Of a DNA stretch of 47,598 nt, positions 34,948 to 43,029 are shown one piece after another. The stretch lies in the NCBI GenBank assembly GCA_021296095.1, contig JAGWBB010000051.1, forward strand, positions 1 to 47,598, given 5' to 3'. A program made the position numbers and the translations under genes. The stretch comes from Desulfurellaceae bacterium (GTDB lineage: Bacteria; Desulfobacterota; Binatia; Bin18). The notes under the pieces were generated by a model. The model ran no database searches. It was not told where the DNA came from and was given only the letters and a program-made list of their open reading frames with translations. The first letter of the stretch is position 1. Each line of letters opens with the position of its first letter.

Positions 34948-36240
34948 ATGTCTGCCGAGTCCCACCGCCTGACCATCGAGCGTCTGTCCTACGGCCCGGC
35001 CGGCATCGGCCGGCTCGACGGCAAGGTCGTCTTTGTGCCCGGCACGGTGCCCGGCGACACGGTCGAGGTGGTGATTGAGGAGGACAAAAAGACCTATGCC
35101 GTGGCCCGTCTGGTGGCTGTCCACCGGCCCTCGGCCCAGCGTCGGCAGCCGCCGTGTCCGTATATTCCCCGCTGTGGCGGCTGTCCGTGGCAGCACATAG
35201 ACTATGCCGAGCAGCTGCGGGCCAAACAGGAGCTGGTCGAGGAGCATATGCGACGGATTGGCGGCCTGTCCGCCCCGCCGGTCCTGCCCATTATTCCCAG
35301 CCCCCGGGAGTGGCACTATCGACACCGCATTCGGCTGCGGACCGAGCCGCTGGCCCGGCTGGGCTTTTATCAGGCGCGCTCGCACGAGCTGGTTGAGATC
35401 GAGTCGTGTCTCATCGCCGGGGAGACGAGTCCGCAGCAGCTGCGGACGGCGCGCCAGTGGTTGGCCGGGCTGCAAACGGTCGTGCGGCGGCTTGAGTTGC
35501 TGAGTGGCGAAGCCCGAACCGGACCGTCCCCAACCGTGTTGGTCGGCAACGCCGAGGGGCTGTTCCAGGCCGCTGACGCCGAGACGTGTGAGCGTTTTGT
35601 GGACGACCACCCCGAGCTTGGCGGGCTGGTGTTGTTTGGCCGTGGCTGGCGTCGTGAGTGGGGTGAGGTCGGGATCAGCCTGGACCTCGGGGTTGACAAT
35701 CTCTGGCTGTCCGTCAGCAGCGGAGTTTTTACCCAGGTAAATCTGGCCGGCAACCGGACCCTGGTTGAAACCGTGCTGCGGATGGGTGACTTCAGCCCCC
35801 ACGACCGGCTGGTCGAGCTGTACTGCGGAGCCGGGAATCTCAGCCTGCCGCTTGCTTCTCGGGTCGGCTCGCTGATCGGCATAGAACAGGATCGGGTGGC
35901 GGTTGCCGACGCCCGCGCCAATGCGGCGCGGCTCGGGTTTGACACCCTGCGCTTTGTCCACGCCTCGGCGCGCCAGGGCATTGAGGCCTTGCTCGCCAGC
36001 GGACAACAGGCCGACGTTGTGGTGCTGGACCCGTCGCGGGCCGGAGCCGCGGATATCATCGACAGGCTGCCGCAGTTCGGGGCGCGCAAGATCGTGTATG
36101 TGTCGTGCGATCCGACCACCCTGGCCCGCGATCTGCGGCGTCTCGGACAGCATGGCTATCGGCCTGTCAGCCTGCAACCGCTCGACCTTTTTCCCCATAC
36201 CTACCACGTGGAGACGGTCGCCCTCGCTGTATTGACTTGA
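34948..36240 (+). CDS. 23S rRNA (uracil-5-)-methyltransferase, RlmD/TrmA family
   Basis: This SAM-dependent enzyme forms 5-methyluridine in RNA. An N-terminal TRAM domain (about 5-60) is followed by the iron-sulfur cysteines of CPYIPRCGGCPWQHIDY, then the Rossmann domain with LVELYCGAGNLSLPLA. VVLDPSRAG follows, and VYVSCDPTTLARDL carries the catalytic Cys. At 430 residues it fits RlmD/RlmCD. The substrate uridine (U1939 or U747 class) cannot be told apart here. I chose ATG 34948, where family similarity begins; an upstream in-frame start would read through the palindromic repeat. Confidence 0.88.
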   Translation: MSAESHRLTIERLSYGPAGIGRLDGKVVFVPGTVPGDTVEVVIEEDKKTYAVARLVAVHRPSAQRRQPPCPYIPRCGGCPWQHIDYAEQLRAKQELVEEHMRRIGGLSAPPVLPIIPSPREWHYRHRIRLRTEPLARLGFYQARSHELVEIESCLIAGETSPQQLRTARQWLAGLQTVVRRLELLSGEARTGPSPTVLVGNAEGLFQAADAETCERFVDDHPELGGLVLFGRGWRREWGEVGISLDLGVDNLWLSVSSGVFTQVNLAGNRTLVETVLRMGDFSPHDRLVELYCGAGNLSLPLASRVGSLIGIEQDRVAVADARANAARLGFDTLRFVHASARQGIEALLASGQQADVVVLDPSRAGAADIIDRLPQFGARKIVYVSCDPTTLARDLRRLGQHGYRPVSLQPLDLFPHTYHVETVALAVLT

Positions 36241-36327
36241 CGATATCCAGCCCCTATGCTTCCTGGCGCCAGCGATGAGTTCCGGTGTGGCAGAGGACGC
36301 AGCAGGCGTGCGAGTCGGAGGTGAGCC

Positions 36328-36594
36328 ATGTCAACGACGACCCAGAAAAGCCCCAACCCAGAAAGCCCCAAACGACCCAAAGTCACCCTGATTCCCGGCA
36401 AAGGAGTCTCGCTGACGATTAACTATCTGCTCGAAGACCGCGATGAGCTGGAGTGGCTCGTCGCCGTTGGCCGCAACAAAAAGGGCGAGATTTTCTTCTA
36501 CGATACCGGCGGAGATATTATCGAGGACCTTGGCGCGCTGGAGTATCTGAAACAGCGTCTGGGCCGGGCTCACCTCGGCGAGGAATGGGACTAA
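36328..36594 (+). CDS. Small hypothetical protein
   Basis: 88 residues. The first 20 are polar and Pro/Lys-rich. The rest looks folded, with a strand-rich segment VTLIPGKGVSLTINYLL, then LVAVGRNKKGEIFFYDTGGDIIEDLGALEYLKQ and RLGRAHLGEEWD (quoted here in pieces LVAVGRNKKG and YDTGGDIIEDLG). GGAGGTGAGCC directly precedes the ATG, a strong initiation site. There is no signal peptide, membrane segment or Cys pair. I do not recognise the family. It lies 87 bases after the methyltransferase gene and converges with the Rieske gene. Confidence 0.65.
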   Translation: MSTTTQKSPNPESPKRPKVTLIPGKGVSLTINYLLEDRDELEWLVAVGRNKKGEIFFYDTGGDIIEDLGALEYLKQRLGRAHLGEEWD

Positions 36595-36634
36595 GAACGA
36601 GAAACGGCCGGCGTGGAACCGGACACCGGCGCTG

Positions 36635-37021
36635 TCAGTCGTCCGGCGCCTCGGGCTGCCCGGCAATGACCTGCTGGCCCTCAATGGTGAGCGGCACTCT
36701 GGCCAGGAACTGACCGCACGGCGGACCAAAAATACACTCGCCGGTATCCGGCTCGTAGGCCGCGCCATGGGTGGCGCACAGGATATAGCGGCCGTCCTCA
36801 TTCAGAAACTGGTTTTCCACCCAGTCCATCGTCATCGGCACATGGCGGCAGCTGTTGATGTAGGCAAACAGCTCACCCCCATAGTTCACAATGAAGCACT
36901 CGGTTTCGCGTCCGTTCACGGTGCGGATGAATTTCTTTGTACAACCGGGTGCGATCTCACCCAGCCGAGCCACAACCCGCTCCCTGGTGTAGGCTGGTTC
37001 GTCGTCGTTCTGATACGCCAC
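36635..37021 (-). CDS. Rieske [2Fe-2S] domain protein
   Basis: A single Rieske domain of 128 residues. The cluster ligands are Cys and His in SCRHVPM and in LCATHGAAY, spaced as in Rieske ferredoxins. The following PDTGECIFGPPCGQFL matches the third conserved loop and contains two more cysteines. There is no signal or membrane anchor, so it is a soluble ferredoxin-like protein. The start GTG at 37021 has GGGAG six bases upstream; earlier in-frame codons lie in the low-complexity repeat. It is divergent from the DUF2231 gene. Confidence 0.88.
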   Translation of the reverse strand: MAYQNDDEPAYTRERVVARLGEIAPGCTKKFIRTVNGRETECFIVNYGGELFAYINSCRHVPMTMDWVENQFLNEDGRYILCATHGAAYEPDTGECIFGPPCGQFLARVPLTIEGQQVIAGQPEAPDD

Positions 37022-37097
37022 GTGTGTCTCCCGTCCCGCCCTTGTACCACACGGCCGGGCAGAGCATAAGAAGGCCAAGTCAAAAGGCAAAGGGCAC

Positions 37098-37724
37098 ATG
37101 TCAAAGGGCACATGTCAAAAACGCTTGGTTTGCCTGTTGGGTGGCGTGGCGTGGGGGCTGTGGCTGGTGGCGGGGGCCGTGGCCCAGGACGGCGCTCCGG
37201 TGCCGCCGCTGGAGGCCGGGCTGGTGCTGACCCTGCACCCGGTGTTCGTCCATTTTGCGGTAGCGCTGACGGTCTGGGGTTGTGTGCTGGACTGCGCAGG
37301 CAGTGTGTGGCGCCGGCCCGGCTGGCAGCGGCTCGGTCGCCCGAGTTTCTTTGCCGGCGTCGGGGCGCTGGGTCTGGCCGTGCTGAGCGGCTGGATCGAA
37401 CAGCAACTGCCCCAGCCGAACAGTGCCTTTGACGCTCAGATCCAGGACCTGCTCGTTTACCATGAGTATCTGGGCTATGGCCTGTTCGGATTTTTTCTCG
37501 TCCTGGCGGTGGTGCGGACTCAGATTGCGGGCCGTCTGCCGCTGTTTTTTGTGCTGCTGACCGGGCTTGGCCTCGGTGGGTTGATCGTGCAGGGCCACTG
37601 GGGCGGGGAACTGGTATACCGCTATGGAACGGGAGTGCGGGCGGTTCACATCCTGAGCCAGCCGGCGTCTACACATGATAACGCCCCGAAGCGTGGCTCC
37701 GGGGCGTCTGGTGTGGACGAATAA
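37098..37724 (+). CDS. DUF2231-family membrane protein
   Basis: This inner-membrane protein of 208 residues has a signal-like first helix (about 10-28, LVCLLGGVAWGLWLVAGAVA). Four helices follow, including LTLHPVFVHFAVALTVWG with the His residues that mark DUF2231. The family is often found with cytochromes or other redox carriers and may bind haem, but its role is not established. The start lies inside a GGCAAAGGGCACATGTC repeat. Its last codons overlap the hairpin at 37681-37707. Neighbouring Rieske and CDGSH genes suggest a redox context. Confidence 0.8.
   Translation: MSKGTCQKRLVCLLGGVAWGLWLVAGAVAQDGAPVPPLEAGLVLTLHPVFVHFAVALTVWGCVLDCAGSVWRRPGWQRLGRPSFFAGVGALGLAVLSGWIEQQLPQPNSAFDAQIQDLLVYHEYLGYGLFGFFLVLAVVRTQIAGRLPLFFVLLTGLGLGGLIVQGHWGGELVYRYGTGVRAVHILSQPASTHDNAPKRGSGASGVDE
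37681..37707. terminator. Bidirectional hairpin between convergent DUF2231 and CDGSH genes
   Basis: ACGCCCCG and CGGGGCGT form a perfect stem. It lies within the last 15 codons of the DUF2231 gene and 23 bases after the CDGSH stop on the other strand. Confidence 0.6.
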
Positions 37725-37730
37725 GGGAGC

Positions 37731-37934
37731 TTAGCCGGCGGTTTCTTCGGCCACAAAGCCGCAGCTCTGGTGGGTTCCGTCACAGAACGGCTTGTTGGAG
37801 GACTGGCCGCAGCGGCACAGATACATGGGGTCTTCCTGGCCGGTGTACTCGGCCCGCTTCTGATCGGTAAGTTTTGCGCCGCCCCGCACCTCGTACGGAC
37901 CGTTTTTCAGCGCACGAATCGTCACATCTGCCAT
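37731..37934 (-). CDS. CDGSH iron-sulfur domain protein
   Basis: A 67-residue mitoNEET-type protein with one [2Fe-2S] site: LCRCGQSSNKPFCDGTHQ carries the three Cys and one His ligands of the family (C-x-C ... C-D-G-x-H). The N-terminal VTIRALKNGPYEVRGGAKL is the usual strand region of bacterial members. No signal peptide. Such proteins are taken to carry clusters or electrons. AGGAGGGACAGGT precedes the ATG on the minus strand. Confidence 0.93.
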   Translation of the reverse strand: MADVTIRALKNGPYEVRGGAKLTDQKRAEYTGQEDPMYLCRCGQSSNKPFCDGTHQSCGFVAEETAG

Positions 37935-38176
37935 ACCTGTCCCTCCTTGGTGTATGAGAAAGTGCCATATCGGTCTGGCGCCAGAATTATGGCATACCCC
38001 CTATCCAGCCGCAATCTCCGCCCGGCTGTGGGTACTGGCCTAATTAGGCTGTGCAAAGTCAAATTAGGCTGTGCGGCCCCGTCCTCCCTGAATGACACGC
38101 AACCTCGGCCGCTCCCGTGGCGCTGGGTCAGGCGCGCGACTCGACTGGGCCGTCTCAATCAACTCCCCGACCTCCG

Positions 38177-38203
38177 AAGCCTGAAGATTCCGTCTTCAGG
38201 CTT
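38177..38203. terminator. Hairpin next to the transposase remnant
   Basis: AAGCCTGAAGA and TCTTCAGGCTT form a perfect 11-bp stem with loop TTCCG. It lies seven bases after the stop of the transposase remnant and is followed on the plus strand by TGTTTAT. Confidence 0.6.
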
Positions 38204-38209
38204 TGTTTA

Positions 38210-38362
38210 TCAACCGCTCGGCGCGCTCTCAAGAACAGCAGCGCCCGTCAACTCCTCATACGTCAACCGTTTATCGGTCAAGGCATTGACGATATAGACA
38301 AAGCGGTCGGCGTCGCGGCCACCCCGGGCATTGAACCGGAACACCTGCTCATCCAGATACCG
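38210..38362 (-). pseudogene. IS1595-family transposase, C-terminal remnant
   Basis: About 50 codons on the minus strand read RYLDEQVFRFNARGGRDADR, then FVYIVNALTDKRLTYEELTG. This is the closing region of ISXO2-like DDE transposases, where RYLxEfxFRxN and GKRLTYxEL are conserved. There is no start codon and no catalytic domain; upstream the frame runs into a C-rich stretch without similarity. The stop is at 38210. The fragment lies inside the element bounded by inverted repeats. Confidence 0.75.
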
Positions 38363-38415
38363 GTCTGGCCGTGGGGGGGGCGAAGACGATCATGACGGCA
38401 GGGAGACACCCACCC

Positions 38416-38523
38416 ATGGACTATTTTTGGCGGACATTCGGGATTGTGTTTGGGGCGCTGAGTGCGATTGTCGTGTTTATCGTGCTCATGTTTTTTGCAG
38501 CAGTGATGTTGGAGGGATGTTGA
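38416..38523 (+). CDS. Single-helix membrane microprotein (hypothetical)
   Basis: A 35-codon frame begins MDYFWRTFGIVFGALSAIVV and continues FIVLMFFAAVMLEGC. It encodes one clear membrane helix (about 8-31) with an aromatic/Arg N-terminus. AGGGAGA lies ten bases upstream of the ATG. It sits inside the IS1595-like element, opposite to the transposase remnant. It could be a passenger gene. Its short length makes chance possible. Confidence 0.4.
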   Translation: MDYFWRTFGIVFGALSAIVVFIVLMFFAAVMLEGC

Positions 38524-38681
38524 AAAAGAAAGGCCCCAGCAAGATATAGTGGTCCCGGCTCTTAGCAGAAACCGAGCCGGTGGGGAACAGCCTACATAAT
38601 TTCCCTAATTAGGCTGTGCGTGCGGAAAGTGGGCTGTGCGGGGTCAAACTAGGCCAGTACCCGGCTGTGGGACCTGCGGTC

Positions 38682-39812
38682 TCACTCGGCCTCTTCCACA
38701 GCGTGGTGCGGCTCGGCCGGCAGCCCGAACGGCTCGAGCGACAGGCTGGTGCGGCCGGTCGTAATCAGCTCGCCGACCAGCTGCCCGGTAATCGGAGCCA
38801 GGAGAATACCGTTGCGGTGATGGCCGGTGGCCAGCACGACATTCTCCAAGCCGGGCGCCCGACCCAATATCGGTCGCCGGGTCGGAGAGTAGGGGCGCAG
38901 CCCCGCCCAGCAGCGGCTGAGCGGGGCTTTGCCGATGCCCGGCACCACGCTGTCGGCCCACTCGGCCAGACGCCGCACCGCTTCGAGCGTCACGTCCTTG
39001 TCATAGCCGGTGAATTCAACCGTGGAGCCAAGAATGACCTCGCCGTTCTTGCGCGGCACCAGATAGCGGTCGTCGCTCGCAATGACATGGCGGAGCTGGC
39101 TGGCGCGAATGGCCAGCATCTGTCCCTTGGCCGGTTGGACCGGAATCCGCAGCTTAAACAGCTCGCCGACCTGGGCGGACCATGAGCCGGCGGCGATCAC
39201 CACGCTGCCGACGCTCACCCAGTCGTCACCGACCCGGACCTCGGCGACCCGCCCATTGCTCATGCGGGCCTCGGTGACCGTTGTGTCTGTGTGCAGGCTG
39301 ACCCCGCGCTGGCGGGCCGCTTCGGCCCAGGCCCGGGCCAGCTTGCCGTTGTGCAGGTGATGGTCTGCGGCAAAATGGACGGCCGCCCGCAGGGCCGGGG
39401 TGAGGCTCGGCTCGTGGCGCCGGGCCGCCTCGGCCGACAGCCAGCTGACGGCGTGGCCCTGCTCGGCGCGCAGTTCGTACAGCCGCCTGTAGCGCTGCTC
39501 GTCCGCCTCGGTCAGCAGAATCTCGAAGATGCCGGGGGTTTGATACTCGATATCGATTCCGGTGCGTTCTTCCAGCTCACGCACCAGGGCCGGATACAGC
39601 GCCTGACTGGCGCGTTTGAGCCGATACATCGGGCCGCGCTTAGAGCCGCCGCTGGTGGCGGCCAGCATTCCGGCGGCGGCGGCGGACGCTTCCTGGCCGG
39701 GTTGCCCCTTGTCCACCAGCCAGGTCCGGATCTTCTGCCCGGCCAGCTGATAGGCCACCGCGATGCCGATGGCCCCTCCGCCGATAACGACGACATCCGT
39801 TGTGGTTGCCAT
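38682..39812 (-). CDS. thiO: Glycine oxidase ThiO (FAD-dependent, DAO family)
   Basis: This flavoenzyme oxidises glycine to dehydroglycine for the thiazole ring of thiamine. The dinucleotide-binding motif VVVIGGGAIGIAVAYQLAG is at residues 8-26, with EASAAAAGMLAA soon after. The C-terminal GLRPYSPTRRPILGRAPGLENV and ATGHHRNGILLAPITG match ThiO rather than other DAO oxidases. Length is 376. Its thiamine partners (thiS, thiG) are not nearby. The degenerate IS element lies directly beyond its stop. Confidence 0.9.
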   Translation of the reverse strand: MATTTDVVVIGGGAIGIAVAYQLAGQKIRTWLVDKGQPGQEASAAAAGMLAATSGGSKRGPMYRLKRASQALYPALVRELEERTGIDIEYQTPGIFEILLTEADEQRYRRLYELRAEQGHAVSWLSAEAARRHEPSLTPALRAAVHFAADHHLHNGKLARAWAEAARQRGVSLHTDTTVTEARMSNGRVAEVRVGDDWVSVGSVVIAAGSWSAQVGELFKLRIPVQPAKGQMLAIRASQLRHVIASDDRYLVPRKNGEVILGSTVEFTGYDKDVTLEAVRRLAEWADSVVPGIGKAPLSRCWAGLRPYSPTRRPILGRAPGLENVVLATGHHRNGILLAPITGQLVGELITTGRTSLSLEPFGLPAEPHHAVEEAE

Positions 39813-39850
39813 GGCCGGGTATTGTAACGAGGGGGCGGAGAAAGAAAAGC

Positions 39851-40696
39851 TCAGGCCGGACTGCAGTTGAAGGCCGGCAGACGGCCGCCGAGCAGGGCGC
39901 CGAGGTCTGCGGCTGCAATCCGCAGGCCCAGATAAAAGGTTCCGAACAGGCCGTATACGGCGCTGGCCTCATCAAAACGCATCTCATACACCAGCTGCTT
40001 GAAGACCTGCGGGTCGTCGGCAAACAGGTCCACCCCCCACTCCCAGTCGTCAAAGCCGACCGAGCCGGAAATGATCTGGTTGACCCGACCGGCGTAGCGG
40101 CGGCCGACCATGCCGTGTTCGCGCATCATTTTCTGGCGCTCGGCAATCGGTACGTGGTACCAGTTGCGGACCTCGCCCCGTTTTTTATCCATCGGGTAAA
40201 AGCACAGGTAGCGCCGGGCCGGGATGGCCGGCGCCAGACGCGCGGCCATGGCTTGGCGCTGGCGTTCGCGTTCGGCCGCCACCGCCTCGTCCCAGTCCGG
40301 CGTGTAGGGCTCAAGCCCCCGCTCGTGCAGGGCCGTATACAGCCGTACCGACGCCTCGTACAGACCCAGTTCAACCGTTGACAGATACGAACTGCTGGGC
40401 TCCAGAAACTCCAGCAGTTGCAGCTGGGCGAGGCGCAGCTCGACCGCGTTCAGCTCGTCAAAGCTGGGCCGGAAATGGACCAGCATCAGGTCGCCCTTGT
40501 GGCCGAGTTGGGAGAACACGGCGCTGGTGCCCGCCTGTTCCATCTCGGTCAATACGTGGGCGGCGTCCTCCACCATTGCCTGTTGTTCGACAGCCGCCAC
40601 GGCGTTCCAGGCCGGCCAGCGAATACGAAACATCTGGTGCAGGATGGCAGACCCGTCAAGGGTGAGCGGAACGGGCGGGATAGGCTCGACTGTCAT
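39851..40696 (-). CDS. hemQ: Coproheme decarboxylase HemQ (chlorite dismutase family)
   Basis: This haem-binding enzyme of 281 residues catalyses the last step of the coproporphyrin-dependent haem pathway. The core motifs RRYLCFYPMDKKRGE, NWYHVPIAERQKMM, RRYAGRVNQIISGSVGFDDW and EWGVDLFADDP are those of HemQ-type, pentameric family members. The tyrosine in CFYPMDKKR matches the catalytic Tyr. ATG at 40696 has AAAGGA upstream; GTG at 40717 is the in-frame alternative. The other genes of the pathway are not in the window. Confidence 0.9.
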   Translation of the reverse strand: MTVEPIPPVPLTLDGSAILHQMFRIRWPAWNAVAAVEQQAMVEDAAHVLTEMEQAGTSAVFSQLGHKGDLMLVHFRPSFDELNAVELRLAQLQLLEFLEPSSSYLSTVELGLYEASVRLYTALHERGLEPYTPDWDEAVAAERERQRQAMAARLAPAIPARRYLCFYPMDKKRGEVRNWYHVPIAERQKMMREHGMVGRRYAGRVNQIISGSVGFDDWEWGVDLFADDPQVFKQLVYEMRFDEASAVYGLFGTFYLGLRIAAADLGALLGGRLPAFNCSPA

Positions 40697-40839
40697 ACGC
40701 GCGTCCTTTGGTGTCACAATCTTTGTCTTTCATCTAACGGCTGCGGTCTGCGCTGTCAAAGCGCCAACGCTTTCTTCCGGTCGGCGGCCTGTGCTAGAGT
40801 CCGGTGGTATTCCGTCTTGCGATAAAGGAGGGCACAAAC

Positions 40840-42034
40840 ATGGCGAGACCTCTGGATGGTATTCGGGTGCTGGACTGGACGATTCACCATGATGCTCGGC
40901 GACCTGGGGGCCGAGGTGATCAAAATCGAAGAGCGGGTCGGTGGCGACCCCGGCCGGGGGGTGATGCAGATTGCCGGCAGCAAGACCGGCGGCACAAAAC
41001 GCAACTACTACTTTGAGGCCAACAACCGCCAGAAAAAAAGCCTGACCCTCGACCTCAAAAAACCCGAGGCGCGGGAGATCGTGTATCAACTGGTCGAGAA
41101 ATCCGACGTGTTTGTCCAGAATTTTCGTAAGGGCGTGGCGGCCAAGCTCGGCGTCGATTACCCGACCCTGTCCCGCCACAATCCCCAGCTGATCTATGCC
41201 AGCGCGACCGGCTACGGCCCGAGCGGACCGGATTCGGGCGAGCCGTCGTTTGACTACATGGGCCTGGCCCGCTCGGGGATCATGAACACGGTCGGTGAGC
41301 CAGACATGGACCCGATGAACATCACCGGCGGTATTGCCGACCAGATGGGCGCCATCATGCTCGCCCACGGGATCGTCGTGGCCCTGCTGGCGCGGGAGCG
41401 CCTGGGCGTCGGCCAGGAGGTGAACACCTCCCACCTGGGCAGCATGATGGCCCTCCAGGGCCTGAACCTGGCCTGCCGGCTGACCCTGGGCAAGGAGTTC
41501 AAGCGCTTTTATCGGACCGAGGCGGTCAACCCGCTGTGGAATCACTACAAGTGTCAGGATGACAAATGGATCTGCCTGGCCATGCCACAGGCCGACCGCT
41601 ACTGGTCGGATTTCTGCACGGCGCTGGGCATCGCCCACCTGGAGAACGATTCGCGTTTTGAGACCATGCGGGCTCGGGGCAAGAACGCCAAGGAGTTGAT
41701 CGCCATTCTGGACGAGATCTGGGCCGGCAAACCGCGTGACGAGTGGATGACCATCCTGAAAGGCGGCGGCGACTTCATCTATACCATCGTCAACAGCATC
41801 AACGACCTGCCCGACGATCAGCAGATGATCGACAACGACTATGTGGTCGATTACGACCATCCGTCCTGGGGACCGAGCAAGATTGTCGGCTCGCCGCTCA
41901 TCCTAAGCGAAACCCCGGCCGACCCCAAGGCGCCGGCGCCCGAGTTTGGCGAGCACTCGGAGCAGATTCTGCTCGATCTGCTGGGCTATTCCTGGGAGCA
42001 GATCGGTCAGCTCAGAGAGCAGGAAGTGATTTAG
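40840..42034 (+). pseudogene. CaiB/BaiF family CoA-transferase with an N-terminal frameshift
   Basis: This is a type III acyl-CoA transferase. AAAGGAGG precedes ATG 40840 and the family start MARPLDGIRVLDWTI, after which the frame is lost (40885). The rest of the protein, from MMLGDLGAEVIKIEERVGGD to the stop at 42034, is intact in another frame. Family members have WQQGPVA or a similar stretch here. A 20-base loss would explain the join exactly. The catalytic aspartate is present in SFDYMGLARSG. An internal ATG (40889) could give a shortened protein lacking the first strand of the CoA-binding fold. It is a real mutation or an assembly error. Confidence 0.85.
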
Positions 42035-42042
42035 CGCCTGGT

Positions 42043-42065
42043 GGGGAGGAGGGCTTCTCCTCCCC
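42043..42065 (+). terminator. Hairpin after the CoA-transferase gene
   Basis: GGGGAGGAG and CTCCTCCCC form a 9-bp stem with a five-base loop, eight bases after the stop. There is no U-tract. A related hairpin follows the orphan tail at 42931-42990. Confidence 0.5.
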
Positions 42066-42222
42066 CGCCAAAGCTTGTGAACTCGACGACGAGTGGTTTG
42101 CAAAGGCGCGTCCGGCGAGCGATATGCGCCCCCGAATCGTTGAACGCGACAGACGCCGCAGGGGCCGGCAGACACGCTTGGACGACACCCTGCGGCCGGC
42201 GGTCTTCGGTCAGAGGGAGTGA

Positions 42223-42852
42223 CTACGCCTTGGCGCTCGGTCGTGAGGAAACGTCCGCGTGCCAGCGCTTGGTGTTGGTATTGGCCTCGGGAATGCCCAT
42301 CTTGGCAAAACTGGCAAAATCGACCACACACAGCGCGGTGATATCGGCAATCGTGTACCGTTCTCCGGCAATATAGGTGCTCTGGCTGAGGCGGTGTTCC
42401 AAGCGCTCATAAAAACGCTCGACGCCGGCCTTCCCCCGGGCGGCCAGTTCGGGAATGGCCTGGACATTCTCCAGACCGGGCAGCCCCCGATTCTTAAAAG
42501 GGTCAAACGAGTTGCGAAACATTTCGCCCGTAGGATTGAGGCCGTCGAATTCCATATGGCGCTGCCACGACTCGATCCGGGCCTTCTCCAAGGCGTCCCG
42601 GCCCATGAGGTTGGGCTCCGGCTGCGTCTCCTCGATATAGCGGCAAATCGCGATGGTCTCGTCAATGCGGCTCCCGTCGTCGAGTTCAAGCGTGGGCAGC
42701 AGGCCGCGCGGATTCACCGCCAGGTATTCCGGCTTGAGGTTTTCTCCTTCGATGATACTCACCTCGGTCTTCGGAATATCGACCCCCTTTTCCGCCAGAA
42801 AGACACGCACCCGACGTGGGTTAGGGGCCATTTGGCAATCATACAATTTCAT
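42223..42852 (-). CDS. Glutathione S-transferase family protein
   Basis: 209 residues. The N-terminal thioredoxin-like domain starts MKLYDCQMAPNPRRVRVFLAEKG and has the cis-proline in NPRGLLPTLELDDG and the E-S/T glutathione contact in IDETIAICRYIEE. A helical C-terminal domain contains the conserved YTIADITALCVVDF. The N-cap Ser/Tyr catalytic position is occupied by MAPNPRR, similar to bacterial GSTs with unclear catalysis. It lies in a catabolic block between two CoA-transferase sequences. Substrate unknown. Confidence 0.9.
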   Translation of the reverse strand: MKLYDCQMAPNPRRVRVFLAEKGVDIPKTEVSIIEGENLKPEYLAVNPRGLLPTLELDDGSRIDETIAICRYIEETQPEPNLMGRDALEKARIESWQRHMEFDGLNPTGEMFRNSFDPFKNRGLPGLENVQAIPELAARGKAGVERFYERLEHRLSQSTYIAGERYTIADITALCVVDFASFAKMGIPEANTNTKRWHADVSSRPSAKA

Positions 42853-42930
42853 ACTGTTCTCCTTTCCTGTGGTGTGAAGGCCGGGAAGAACAATAGCCCT
42901 CCCAAGCCGGGATGCAAGCCCGGCAGGGCC

Positions 42931-42990
42931 GACTGCCGGACTATTCCTGGGAGCAGATCGGCCGCCTCAGAGAGCGGGAAGTGATTGAGG
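42931..42990 (+). pseudogene. Orphan 3' end of a CaiB-type CoA-transferase
   Basis: The translation LPDYSWEQIGRLREREVIE nearly repeats the C-terminus of the CoA-transferase at 42034 (LLGYSWEQIGQLREQEVI). At DNA level 42 of 46 bases from CTATTCCTGG to AGTGATT agree. The stop codon TAG is GAG here. A G/C-rich hairpin follows in both copies. No other part of a CoA-transferase is upstream; the GST gene on the other strand begins within about 80 bases. It appears to be what remains of a tandem paralogue. Confidence 0.8.
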
Positions 42991-43029
42991 GCCGAACGCG
43001 GGGGGCTTTCCCTCCCGCGCCACCCGTTC

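Larger units (their letters stand above)
38031..38661. mobile_element. Degenerate IS1595-family element, 631 bp, with TIRs and 8-bp target duplication
   Basis: Perfect 12-bp terminal inverted repeats, GGTACTGGCCTA at 38031-38042 and its complement at 38650-38661, bound the element. The 8-mer CGGCTGTG directly flanks both ends (38023-38030 and 38662-38669). Eight-base target duplications are typical of the IS1595 family. Inside lie the C-terminal remnant of an IS1595-type transposase (minus strand), a 35-codon plus-strand frame, and subterminal AATTAGGCTGTGC repeats on both sides. The catalytic part of the transposase is gone, so it cannot move itself. It fills the only gene-free stretch over 700 bases in the window. 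Confidence 0.8.

Noticed and set aside
38331-38549. 72-codon plus-strand frame in the IS-like element
   Set aside because: It has no ribosome binding site, overlaps the better 35-codon membrane frame and has no domain.
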